From: an uncultured Collinsella sp.
GTDB taxonomy: Bacteria > Actinomycetota > Coriobacteriia > Coriobacteriales > Coriobacteriaceae
DNA: 9,701 bases
Reading direction: 5' to 3'
Assembly: GCA_900550965.1 (NCBI GenBank)
Contig: URUC01000074.1
Span: 1 to 9,701 of the forward strand
Shown: one piece after another, positions 1 through 7,004 of the stretch
Numbering within the stretch: the first letter of the stretch is position 1
How the letters are laid out: each line of letters begins with the position of its first letter
Position numbers and translations under genes: made by a program
Notes under the pieces: generated by a model
The model's input: the letters and a program-made list of their open reading frames with translations, nothing else
The model's database searches: none
Told to the model about the DNA's origin: nothing

Positions 1-911
1 TGGGGTTGTATCTTGCCGCCGCCACGCTGTTTTTGCAGACCGGAACGTTTGCGCTTAGCGCGATGAGCGAGTTACACGGCGACGCACGTTATCTGGTTTA
101 TGGCGGCATCCTGTTTGCCGCGTGGGGGAAATCGGCCCAGCTACCGATGCAAGCGTGGCTACCGGATGCAATGGAAGCGCCAACACCGATCAGCGCCTAT
201 CTCCACGCCGCATCGATGGTGAAAGTGGGCGTTTACATTTTTGCCCGCGCCATTATCGACGGTGGCAATATCCCGCATGTGATTGGCGGCGTTGGCATGG
301 TCATGGCCCTGGTCACCATTCTTTATGGCTTTCTGATGTATTTGCCACAGCAGGATATGAAGCGGTTGCTGGCCTGGTCGACCATCACTCAACTTGGCTG
401 GATGTTCTTCGGTTTGTCGCTCTCCATCTTCGGCTCGCGGCTGGCGCTGGAGGGGAGCATCGCCTACATCGTCAACCACGCGTTCGCTAAAAGCCTGTTT
501 TTCCTTGTAGCAGGTGCGCTGAGTTACAGCTGCGGCACGCGCTTGTTGCCGCGTCTGCGTGGCGTATTGCACACCCTGCCGTTGCCAGGCGTGGGTTTCT
601 GCGTGGCAGCGCTGGCGATTACCGGTGTGCCGCCGTTCAACGGCTTCTTCAGTAAATTCCCGCTGTTTGCTGCCGGTTTTGCGTTGTCAGTGGAGTACTG
701 GATCCTGCTGCCCGCCATGATTCTGCTGATGATTGAATCGGTCGCCAGTTTCGCCTGGTTTATTCGCTGGTTTGGTCGCGTTGTGCCTGGCAAACCGAGC
801 GAGGCCGTCGCCGATGCCGCACCGCTGCCAGGGTCAATGCGCCTGGTGTTGATTGTACTGATTGTGATGTCGCTGATTTCCAGCGTAATCGCCGCGACCT
901 GGTTGCAGTAA
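1..911 (+). CDS. hyfD: Hydrogenase-4 component D, NuoL/M/N-like membrane subunit (5' end outside window)
   Basis: This is the C-terminal ~302 residues of a proton-pumping-type membrane subunit related to NuoL/NuoM/NuoN and Mrp antiporters. The reading frame is already open at base 3, so the gene begins left of the window; full-length E. coli HyfD is about 479 residues. The family signature is plain: WGKSAQLPMQAWLPDAMEAP (from about base 123) contains the conserved channel lysine and is followed by PISAYLHAASMVK. HAFAKSLFF holds the second conserved lysine, and GVPPFNGFFSKF the broken-helix motif. Hydrophobic segments fill the rest, as expected of a polytopic inner-membrane protein. The sequence matches E. 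coli HyfD as I remember it essentially throughout. Codon use is mixed at the third position, unlike genes right of ~1,500. The stop is followed by an AAGGAG that serves hyfE. Family certain; species assignment from memory. Confidence 0.93.
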   Translation, partial: GLYLAAATLFLQTGTFALSAMSELHGDARYLVYGGILFAAWGKSAQLPMQAWLPDAMEAPTPISAYLHAASMVKVGVYIFARAIIDGGNIPHVIGGVGMVMALVTILYGFLMYLPQQDMKRLLAWSTITQLGWMFFGLSLSIFGSRLALEGSIAYIVNHAFAKSLFFLVAGALSYSCGTRLLPRLRGVLHTLPLPGVGFCVAALAITGVPPFNGFFSKFPLFAAGFALSVEYWILLPAMILLMIESVASFAWFIRWFGRVVPGKPSEAVADAAPLPGSMRLVLIVLIVMSLISSVIAATWLQ

Positions 912-915
912 GGAG
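912..915 (+). promoter_or_regulatory. Shine-Dalgarno sequence for hyfE
   Basis: GGAG, preceded by AA from the hyfD stop codon to give AAGGAG, lies 7 bases before the ATG at 923. It fixes that ATG as the hyfE start and shows close hyfD-hyfE coupling (11-base gap). Confidence 0.8.
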
Positions 916-922
916 ATGATGA

Positions 923-1573
923 ATGACCGGTTCTATGATCGTAAATAATCTGGCGGGACTGATGATGCTGACATCGCTGTTTGTGATTAGCGTCAAAAGC
1001 TATCGCCTGTCATGCGGATTTTACGCCTGCCAGTCGCTGGTGCTGGTGTCTATTTTCGCCACTCTCTCGTGCCTGTTCGCCGCAGAGCAACTGCTGATCT
1101 GGTCCGCCAGCGCCTTTATCACCAAAGTGCTGCTGGTACCGTTAATCATGACTTACGCTGCACGAAATATTCCCCAGAACATCCCGGAAAAAGCGTTATT
1201 CGGTCCGGCAATGATGGCACTGCTCGCGGCGTTAATTGTCCTGCTTTGCGCATTTGTCGTTCAGCCCATGAAGCTACCGATGGCTACCGGGCTGAAACCG
1301 GCGCTGGCGGTAGCGTTAGGTCATTTTCTGCTTGGCCTGCTGTGCATTGTCAGCCAGCGCAATATCCTGCGGCAAATTTTTGGTTACTGCCTGATGGAAA
1401 ACGGCTCCCATCTGGTGCTGGCGCTTCTTGCCTGGCGAGCACCGGAACTGGTGGAAATAGGTATCGCTACCGACGCCATCTTCGCCGTCATCATCATGTC
1501 CGCCGTCGTCGTGAGGATTTGGAACGACACCAAGTCGCTCGACTCCCACGACCTGACCGAATTGAAGGGGTAG
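923..1573 (+). CDS. hyfE: Hydrogenase-4 component E, apparent chimera of two species' hyfE
   Basis: A 216-residue polytopic membrane protein of the HyfE family, related to the NuoK/MrpC-like small subunits of complex I-type machines. It sits in the membrane arm between HyfD and HyfF. Residues 1 to about 189 (up to IATDAIFAV) match E. coli HyfE as I remember it almost completely, including MTGSMIVNNLAG at the start and LMENGSHLVLALLAW near 160. The last 27 residues (IIMSAVVVRIWNDTKSLDSH and DLTELKG) do not: E. coli HyfE, from memory, ends with ARKIWRTHGTLDVNNLTALKG-like residues. The two ends are homologous and the same length, so the frame is intact and the product would look like a normal HyfE. 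Codon use switches at the same place to almost only G/C-ending codons. The ATG at 923 has a good Shine-Dalgarno. The stop overlaps the Shine-Dalgarno region of hyfF. The gene call is secure; whether this chimera exists in a real genome is doubtful. Confidence 0.88.
   Translation: MTGSMIVNNLAGLMMLTSLFVISVKSYRLSCGFYACQSLVLVSIFATLSCLFAAEQLLIWSASAFITKVLLVPLIMTYAARNIPQNIPEKALFGPAMMALLAALIVLLCAFVVQPMKLPMATGLKPALAVALGHFLLGLLCIVSQRNILRQIFGYCLMENGSHLVLALLAWRAPELVEIGIATDAIFAVIIMSAVVVRIWNDTKSLDSHDLTELKG
1461..1498 (+). other. Junction between E. coli-like and high-GC sequence
   Basis: The changeover falls within the hyfE codons for G-I-A-T-D-A-I-F-A-V-I-I-M. Upstream codons include GAA ATA GGT, typical of an enterobacterium. 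From GAC GCC ATC TTC GCC GTC onwards nearly all codons end in C or G. The exact breakpoint cannot be placed because this stretch encodes residues common to both parents and was probably near-identical in both, as expected for an assembly k-mer join or a homologous crossover. No insertion sequence, inverted repeat or target duplication is visible at the site. Confidence 0.8.
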
Positions 1574-1576
1574 GCC

Positions 1577-3142
1577 ATGGATGTTTCAATGCTGACGGTC
1601 GCCCTGCTCGCTTGTCCTCTCGTGTTCTCCCTGATTATGGCTGCGCTCCCCAAGACGACGTCCTACAACGTCTTCGCGGGGCTCAACACCATCTCCGTCG
1701 CGGCGACCCTTGTCCTTTCGGTCGTCACCGCGGGAACCATGCTCTCGAGCGGGCAGAATATCGACGCTTTGGGCCTGTGGCTCCATCTCGATTCGCTCTC
1801 GTCGATCTTCGTCCTTCTGGTAGGCATCATCGGGTTCATCACCGGCGTGTACTCCATCTCCTATATCAAGATCGATATCGAGGAGAAGACCATGCCGGCC
1901 GAGCGCACCAAGCAGTACTACGCGCTGTTCAGCCTGTTCGTCTTCACGATGCTGCTCGCCTGCCTGTCCAACAACATCATCCTCACCTGGGCGGCGGTCG
2001 AGGCCACTACGCTGTCGACCGTGTTCCTCGTGGGCATCTACAAGAACAAGCAGGCGCTCGAGGCGTCTTGGAAGTACGCGATGGTCTGCACCGCCGGTGT
2101 GGCCTTCGGCCTGTTCGGCACGCTGCTCATCTACGCGAACGCCGCCGATATCATGCCCAACGCGCATGAGGCCGCCTTCCTCACCTCCATCATGCCCTAC
2201 GCCGACCAGTTCGACCCGATGCTCGTGCGCCTCGCGTTCGCGTTCATCGTCATCGGCTTCGGCACCAAGGCGGGCCTGTTCCCCATGCACACCTGGCTGC
2301 CCGACGCGCACTCCCAGGCTCCGAGCCCGGTCTCCGCGCTGCTCTCGGGCGTGCTGCTCAAGTGCGCCATGCTGGTGATCATCCGCTTCTACTCCCTGTC
2401 CATCATCACGGTGGGCGACACCTATCCGCGAACGCTCCTGCTCATCCTGGGCACGCTGTCCATCCTGGTGGCTGCCCTGTGCATCTTCAAGCAGGACGAT
2501 ATCAAGCGCCGCTTCGCGTACTCCTCCGTCGACAACGTCGGCGTGGTCGCGCTGTGCCTGGGTATCGGTGGCCCGCTCGGTATCGCCGCCTGCCTGCTGC
2601 ACTGCATCTTCCACGGCTTCACGAAGGCGCTCGCCTTCTGCATGGCCGGTAACATCCAGCACATCTACCACACCCGCGACCTGAACAAGATCAAGGGCGT
2701 CGTCGAGATCGCTCCCGTCACGGCAGCGCTCACCATCATCGCCCTGCTCGCGCTCGCCGCCTTCCCGCCGTTCGCCCTGTTCATCTCCGAGTTCCTCACC
2801 TTCGTGGCCGGCGTTCAGTCCGGTCCCATCTGGGTGGTCGTGCTCGTGGCCATCGGCCTCACCGGCGTGTACTTCGCCCTTACCGGCATCGCGCTCAAGT
2901 CCATCTTCGGCAAGGCGCCCGAGGGCATGAAGCGCCACGAGGTGCCCGCCCTCATGATCATCCCCGAGATCGCCCTCGCGATCGTGGTCATGTGGTTCGG
3001 TATCGCTACCCCGGTCGCCATCACGAGCGGCGTCGAGGATGCAACGTCCGTCGTTTTGAACCAGAGCGTCGAAGAGCTCCACGAGGCCCCTCTCTACCGC
3101 ATGGTGTTCAGTTCCCAGACCAAGACAAGTGAGGTGAATTAG
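1577..3142 (+). CDS. hyfF: Hydrogenase-4 component F, NuoL/M/N-like membrane subunit
   Basis: A 521-residue antiporter-like membrane subunit, close to the ~526 residues of E. coli HyfF, probably taking part in ion translocation coupled to hydrogen evolution. It has about 14 hydrophobic segments. Key family residues are present: Glu142 in TWAAVEATTLS, Lys231 in GTKAGLFPMHTWLPDAHSQ followed by APSPVSALLSG, and Lys350 in IFHGFTKALAF. The C-terminal ~35 residues (from about VEDATSVVLN) are hydrophilic. The start at 1577 follows AAGGGG (1565-1570) overlapping the hyfE stop; hyfG begins 4 bases after its stop. Codons are almost all G/C-ending: the 23 codons around Lys231 contain none ending in A or T. 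This is the first gene wholly on the high-GC side. It could be called a generic proton-conducting membrane transporter, but position and motifs fit HyfF well. Confidence 0.92.
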   Translation: MDVSMLTVALLACPLVFSLIMAALPKTTSYNVFAGLNTISVAATLVLSVVTAGTMLSSGQNIDALGLWLHLDSLSSIFVLLVGIIGFITGVYSISYIKIDIEEKTMPAERTKQYYALFSLFVFTMLLACLSNNIILTWAAVEATTLSTVFLVGIYKNKQALEASWKYAMVCTAGVAFGLFGTLLIYANAADIMPNAHEAAFLTSIMPYADQFDPMLVRLAFAFIVIGFGTKAGLFPMHTWLPDAHSQAPSPVSALLSGVLLKCAMLVIIRFYSLSIITVGDTYPRTLLLILGTLSILVAALCIFKQDDIKRRFAYSSVDNVGVVALCLGIGGPLGIAACLLHCIFHGFTKALAFCMAGNIQHIYHTRDLNKIKGVVEIAPVTAALTIIALLALAAFPPFALFISEFLTFVAGVQSGPIWVVVLVAIGLTGVYFALTGIALKSIFGKAPEGMKRHEVPALMIIPEIALAIVVMWFGIATPVAITSGVEDATSVVLNQSVEELHEAPLYRMVFSSQTKTSEVN

Positions 3143-3146
3143 CACC

Positions 3147-4919
3147 ATGGCAGAACCTGAAAAGAAGGACTACGCTCGTCGCTGCGAAAGCCACGTCGAG
3201 GCCCTGCGTGCTGCAGTGCCGGGCGCTATCGAGAAGGTCGAATGGCAGTGCGAGGACCAGCTGACGATCACCGTCAAGCTGGACCGTCTGCCCGAGGCCG
3301 TCCACTACCTGTATTACGAGCGCTACGGCTGGATTCCTGTGATTGTCGGCAACGACGAGCGCAGCCTGTGCGGCCGCTACGCCGTGTACTACGTCATCTC
3401 CATGGAGGGGGAGGACCCCGGCTGGGTGACCGTGCGCACCGAGGTCGATCCCGCCAAGATGACGTTCCCGTCCGTGACGCCGTTCGTCCCCGCCTGCGTG
3501 TGGGGCGAGCGCGAGCTGCGCGACATGTTCGGCCTGATTCCCGAGGGTCTGCCCGATCGTCGCCGCCTAGTGCTGCCCGATGATTGGCCCAGCGGCCTGT
3601 ATCCGCTGCGCAAGGACTCCATGGACTACCGCTTCCGTCCCGCTCCCGCGAGCGACATGGAAAACTACGAGTTCTTGGCCGATACCAAGGGCAAGGAGAC
3701 GACGCTTGTCCCCATGGGTCCGTTGCACATCACCTCCGACGAGCCCGGCCACTTCCGCCTGTTCGTAGAGGGTGAGACGATCGTCGACGCCGACTACCGT
3801 CTGTTCTACGTACACCGCGGCATGGAGAAGGTCGCCGAGACGCGCCTGAACTATGACGCCGTGACGTTCCTCGCCGACCGTATCTGCGGTATCTGCGGCT
3901 GCGCCCACTCGGTGGCCTACGCCGAGGCCGTCGAGCGCGCCCAGGGCATTCATGTCCCGCCGCGCGCCCAGTACATCCGCGCCATTATGCTCGAGGTCGA
4001 GCGCCTGCACTCACATCTGCTCAACATTGGCCTGGCGTCGCACTACACGGGCTTCGACTCCGGCTTCCAGCAGTTCTTCCGCGTCCGCGAGAAGTCCATG
4101 GACCTGGCCGAGAAGCTTTCCGGTCACCGCAAGACCTACGGCCTTAACGTGATCGGCGGCGTGCGTCGCGACATTTTGGCCGAGCAGAAGCTCTCCACGC
4201 TCACGACCATCCACCAGCTGCGCTCCGAGGTTCAGGAGCTCGTCGACGTCTTGCTCTCCACGCCCAACTTTATTGAGCGTACGAGCGGTATCGGCATTCT
4301 GGACCGCAAGATCGCACGCGACTTCTCGCCGGTCGGCCCGCTCATGCGTGGCTCGGGCTATGCCCGCGACGTGCGCTTTGACCATCCCTTCGACGGCTAC
4401 GCCGATCCGGACGTCCAAAAGATGCACGCCGCTACGGCCGACACCTGCGACGCCTTCGGCCGTACCGCCGTTCGCATCCAGGAGGTCTACGATTCGATCG
4501 ACATGATCGAGACCATGCTCGAGAACTGCCCGTCGGGCCCCATCCTCACCACGGATTGGGAGTACACCCCGCACAAGTACGCCATCGGCGCCACCGAGGC
4601 GCCGCGCGGCGAGGACGTGCACTGGGCGATGCTCGGCAACAACCAGAAGTGCTATCGCTGGCGCGCCAAGGCCGCCACGTACAGCAACTGGCCGGTCCTG
4701 CGCTACATGTTCCGCGGCAACACCGTGGGCGATGCGGCGCTGATCGTCGGCTCGCTCGACCCGTGCTACTCCTGCACCGACCGCGTGACGGTGACCGATG
4801 TCGCCGCCAAGCGCGACCATGTGCTCGACAAGGAGCAGTTCGAGAACGTTTGGCGCGACAAGTCGCCGCTTGCGGGCGAGGGCACCATGGCCGCTCCGCT
4901 CGATGAGGAGGCGCTCTAA
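3147..4919 (+). CDS. hyfG: [NiFe] hydrogenase large subunit, NuoC-NuoD fusion type
   Basis: The catalytic large subunit of a group-4 hydrogenase (HyfG/HycE type), facing the cytoplasm, reducing protons to H2 with electrons arriving through HyfI. Residues ~1-155 are a NuoC-like (30 kDa subunit) domain with its signature WGERELRDMFGL at 119-130 and PDRRRLVLPDDW. A NuoD/large-subunit domain starts near residue 190 and includes HRGMEK at 223. Both nickel-binding pairs are intact: RICGICGCAHS with Cys247 and Cys250, and DPCYSCTDR with Cys540 and Cys543. By analogy with HycE, which HycI cleaves after the Arg of that last motif, a C-terminal tail of about 44 residues (after Arg546) should be removed during maturation. 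Length (590) is slightly above E. coli HyfG (~555) and HycE (569). The start follows GAGGTG at 3131-3136. The next gene starts one base after the stop. Confidence 0.95.
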   Translation: MAEPEKKDYARRCESHVEALRAAVPGAIEKVEWQCEDQLTITVKLDRLPEAVHYLYYERYGWIPVIVGNDERSLCGRYAVYYVISMEGEDPGWVTVRTEVDPAKMTFPSVTPFVPACVWGERELRDMFGLIPEGLPDRRRLVLPDDWPSGLYPLRKDSMDYRFRPAPASDMENYEFLADTKGKETTLVPMGPLHITSDEPGHFRLFVEGETIVDADYRLFYVHRGMEKVAETRLNYDAVTFLADRICGICGCAHSVAYAEAVERAQGIHVPPRAQYIRAIMLEVERLHSHLLNIGLASHYTGFDSGFQQFFRVREKSMDLAEKLSGHRKTYGLNVIGGVRRDILAEQKLSTLTTIHQLRSEVQELVDVLLSTPNFIERTSGIGILDRKIARDFSPVGPLMRGSGYARDVRFDHPFDGYADPDVQKMHAATADTCDAFGRTAVRIQEVYDSIDMIETMLENCPSGPILTTDWEYTPHKYAIGATEAPRGEDVHWAMLGNNQKCYRWRAKAATYSNWPVLRYMFRGNTVGDAALIVGSLDPCYSCTDRVTVTDVAAKRDHVLDKEQFENVWRDKSPLAGEGTMAAPLDEEAL

Positions 4920-4920
4920 T

Positions 4921-5637
4921 ATGCTGAAGCTTTGGAAGGTCAACGCCAAGGCCGGCGACGCGACGGTCAAGTACCCGTTTGCGCCGTTCCCCACCAACAA
5001 GGACATGCGCGGCAAGCCCGAGCATAATGCCGAGCTCTGCATCGCCTGCGGTGCCTGCGGCGTGGCGTGTCCGGCCGATGCCATTCGCATGGACACCGAC
5101 CTTGCGGCCGATACCATCACCTGGTCGATCGACTATGGCCGCTGCATCTTCTGCGGCCGCTGCGAGGAGGCCTGCCCCATGGAGGCCATCAAGCTCACCG
5201 AGGAGTTTGAGCTGGCCGTCATGAGTAAGGACGACCTCACCAGCAAGAGCGTCTATACGCTCGAGCACTGCTCGCGTTGCGGCAAGCCGTTTGCCCCGCA
5301 CAAGGAGATCGACTACGCCAAGCGCCTGCTGCAAAAGGCCGGCGGTATGGAGGCCGAGCAGGCCGCCCGTACCGTCGGTATGTGCCAGGAGTGCAAGCGC
5401 GAGCTCGACGCCCTGCGCGCCGCCTCGGCCGTAAAGACCGGCAACGCTGCCGGCATGGCTGCCAACGAGACGCTTGCGTCCGGTGAGCCCCAGGGCCCCG
5501 GAATGGAGTATCTGGGCGGCCACGGCGTGAACCCGGAGTATATCGACCGCGAGCTCAACCCCGATGCGCCCGAGATTCCCGCCGGTCCTGCACCGGTCGA
5601 GGGCATCATCATGGATTTTGATACGAAGGAGGAGTAA
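4921..5637 (+). CDS. hyfH: Hydrogenase iron-sulfur subunit, two [4Fe-4S] ferredoxin (HyfH/HycF-like)
   Basis: An electron-transfer subunit that links the hydrogenase to its electron donor. There are two classical [4Fe-4S] motifs: C40-x2-C43-x2-C46-x3-C50-P and C75-x2-C78-x2-C81-x3-C85-P. They are followed by two CxxC pairs, C117-x2-C120 (in HCSRCGKPFAPHKEIDYAKR) and C155-x2-C158 (in MCQECKRE). That arrangement is also found in E. coli HycF/HyfH and suggests an additional metal site. The protein is 238 residues against ~180 in E. coli. The excess is a ~65-residue C-terminal tail rich in Gly, Pro, Ala and acidic residues with no Cys, probably disordered. The ATG at 4921 lies one base after the hyfG stop, with GAGGAG at 4905-4910. 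An in-frame ATG upstream at 4798, inside hyfG, is not a likely start because it lacks a Shine-Dalgarno and the family N-terminus begins at MLKLWK. Confidence 0.92.
   Translation: MLKLWKVNAKAGDATVKYPFAPFPTNKDMRGKPEHNAELCIACGACGVACPADAIRMDTDLAADTITWSIDYGRCIFCGRCEEACPMEAIKLTEEFELAVMSKDDLTSKSVYTLEHCSRCGKPFAPHKEIDYAKRLLQKAGGMEAEQAARTVGMCQECKRELDALRAASAVKTGNAAGMAANETLASGEPQGPGMEYLGGHGVNPEYIDRELNPDAPEIPAGPAPVEGIIMDFDTKEE
5626..5634 (+). promoter_or_regulatory. Strong Shine-Dalgarno sequence for hyfI
   Basis: AAGGAGGAG ends 5 bases before the ATG at 5640 and lies within the last codons of hyfH. It is the strongest ribosome-binding match in the operon and supports the hyfI start. Confidence 0.8.
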
Positions 5638-5639
5638 CC

Positions 5640-6422
5640 ATGGCCGAACCCACGCTTTTGCCCGAGCGGCTCCAGTACCGCCCGACCAAGATCGAGCTCG
5701 ACGAGAGCATCGAGAAGGCCAAGGCGACCCTTCTTAAGAAGATCAAGCGCTCGGTGTACGTCTACCGTGTCGACTGCGGCGGCTGCAACGGCTGCGAGAT
5801 CGAGATCTTCGGTTCCATCACGCCCGTCTTTGACGTCGAGCGTTTTGGCATCAAGGTCGTGCCCTCGCCCCGCCATGCCGATGTGCTGCTGTACACCGGC
5901 GCCGTGACGCGTGCCATGCGCATGCCGGCCCTGCGCGCCTTTGAGGCCGCACCCGATCCCAAGATCGTGGTGTCCTATGGCGCATGCGGCTGCACCGGCG
6001 GCATCTTCTACGACAACTACTGCGTCTGGGGCGGCACGGACAAGATTCTGCCAGTCGATGTCTACATCCCCGGCTGCCCGCCCAGCCCCGCGCAGACCAT
6101 CTACGGCTTTGCCATGGCGCTCGGTCTGCTGGACCAAAAGCTCCATGCCGAGACCACGGTGGAGGCCGCCGGCGAGCAGGCCGATATCCTGCACCCCGGC
6201 GTGCCGTACAAGCTGCGCGTTGCCATCGAGCGCGAGGCTCGCGCCATGAGCGGCTACCGTTACGGCCGCGACCTGGCCAATGAGTTTATGGATACGCTCG
6301 AAGGCGCGCCCAAGGGCGATATCCGCGGTGCCATGGCGCTGCTCATCGACAAGCAGGACGATCCGCGCCGCGTTGAGGTCTACTCGGCGCTGCAGGATCT
6401 GGTGCTGGCCGGAGGTCGCTAG
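5640..6422 (+). CDS. hyfI: Hydrogenase small subunit, NuoB-like (HyfI)
   Basis: The small subunit, 260 residues (E. coli HyfI ~252), which binds the [4Fe-4S] cluster next to the [NiFe] site and passes electrons to HyfG. Four ligand cysteines of the NuoB/small-subunit family are visible: the pair in DCGGCNGCEIE (Cys49, Cys52, with an extra Cys46), a Cys in SYGACGCTGGIF (Cys116/Cys118) and Cys146 in YIPGCPPSP. It has no signal peptide and no extra C-terminal clusters, consistent with a cytoplasmic group-4 enzyme rather than a periplasmic uptake hydrogenase. The ~38-residue N-terminus is charged and Lys-rich; the C-terminal ~75 residues carry an RYGRDLANEF segment and a basic/acidic helix. It starts two bases after hyfH and its stop abuts the next ATG directly. 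Confidence 0.94.
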   Translation: MAEPTLLPERLQYRPTKIELDESIEKAKATLLKKIKRSVYVYRVDCGGCNGCEIEIFGSITPVFDVERFGIKVVPSPRHADVLLYTGAVTRAMRMPALRAFEAAPDPKIVVSYGACGCTGGIFYDNYCVWGGTDKILPVDVYIPGCPPSPAQTIYGFAMALGLLDQKLHAETTVEAAGEQADILHPGVPYKLRVAIEREARAMSGYRYGRDLANEFMDTLEGAPKGDIRGAMALLIDKQDDPRRVEVYSALQDLVLAGGR

Positions 6423-7004
6423 ATGGAGCTCACGGACCGCTCTGGTTACTTTGCGGGCCCCGGCATGCTCGGCGGCTCCTTTGGCGATGCCTCGCGCGCA
6501 AGCGACGAGGCTGCCGAGGGCGTCGCCGACCCCTGCCTGGGCCATGCGCCCGACCAGGTGGTCTTCTATGAGCTCACGCGTAAGTTTGTGGAGACCGAGG
6601 AAGACGTTCCCCAGGAGGCCTGTGACGTGCTGTACTACACGCTCGCCGTGGGCCACCACACCGGCGTGCTCGACTGCTTTGAGCCGCGCCTGTCGGTGCC
6701 GGTGGATGTGTTCTATTCGCTCGTCGACGCGTTGCCAGAGGGGGAGGCCCGGACTAAGTTCGAGGCCATCCGCTCCTTTGGCGAGTGCCAGCTCGATAAG
6801 GCGGCGGTGCCGTCGCTGCTCGAGGCCTGCGACGCGCTGCTCGACGAGCGCGGTTTTCGCGGGTCGGCCAAGGCCGGCATCTCGGTGTTCGACGACGACT
6901 TTGGCCTGCATGCCCAGCAGGTCGCGTTCTTAATGAAGTTCCGCGATCTGGTTGAGCGCGTGCGCGATGTGTCGGGCGTGTATCTGACGGGAAGGTTACA
7001 GTAA
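6423..7004 (+). CDS. hycH: HycH/HyfJ-family formate hydrogenlyase maturation protein
   Basis: A 193-residue member of the HycH family, soluble proteins needed for maturation of the hydrogenase large subunit in E. coli; their biochemical role is not well defined. The recognisable core runs from about residue 44: QVVFYELTRKF, then VLYYTLAVGHHTGVLDC, FGECQLDK, and a C-terminal VSGVYLTGRLQ. These match E. coli HycH (VVFSQLSRKF, VVYYSLAIGHHLGVIDC, AIYLMVRR as remembered). The first ~43 residues, rich in Gly, Ala, Ser and Asp with one Cys in PCLGHAPD, have no counterpart in the 136-residue E. coli HycH. The start at 6423 touches the hyfI stop and has GGAGG at 6411-6415. An in-frame ATG at 6465 would remove only 14 residues and has weaker upstream sequence. 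The stop overlaps the next start as TAATG. Confidence 0.88.
   Translation: MELTDRSGYFAGPGMLGGSFGDASRASDEAAEGVADPCLGHAPDQVVFYELTRKFVETEEDVPQEACDVLYYTLAVGHHTGVLDCFEPRLSVPVDVFYSLVDALPEGEARTKFEAIRSFGECQLDKAAVPSLLEACDALLDERGFRGSAKAGISVFDDDFGLHAQQVAFLMKFRDLVERVRDVSGVYLTGRLQ

Noticed and set aside
1461..1498. Insertion sequence or attachment site at the composition switch
   Set aside because: No inverted repeats, target duplication, transposase or integrase fragment is visible, and the reading frame is uninterrupted.
1012..2169. A 385-residue plus-strand frame overlapping hyfE and hyfF
   Set aside because: Out of frame with both recognised genes; Arg/His-rich translation with no domain.
1586..3148. 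A 520-residue open frame on the minus strand opposite hyfF
   Set aside because: Its translation is a run of Asp, Glu, Arg, His and Gly typical of the antisense of a GC-rich membrane-protein gene, has no recognisable domain, and fully overlaps a clear hyfF.
4011..5120. A 369-residue open frame on the minus strand opposite hyfG
   Set aside because: Overlaps the catalytic domain of the hydrogenase large subunit, which is certain; no motif in the antisense product.
5313..6911. A 532-residue open frame on the minus strand opposite hyfH/hyfI/hycH
   Set aside because: Antisense shadow of three well-supported genes; compositional by-product of G/C-ending codons, no recognisable motifs.
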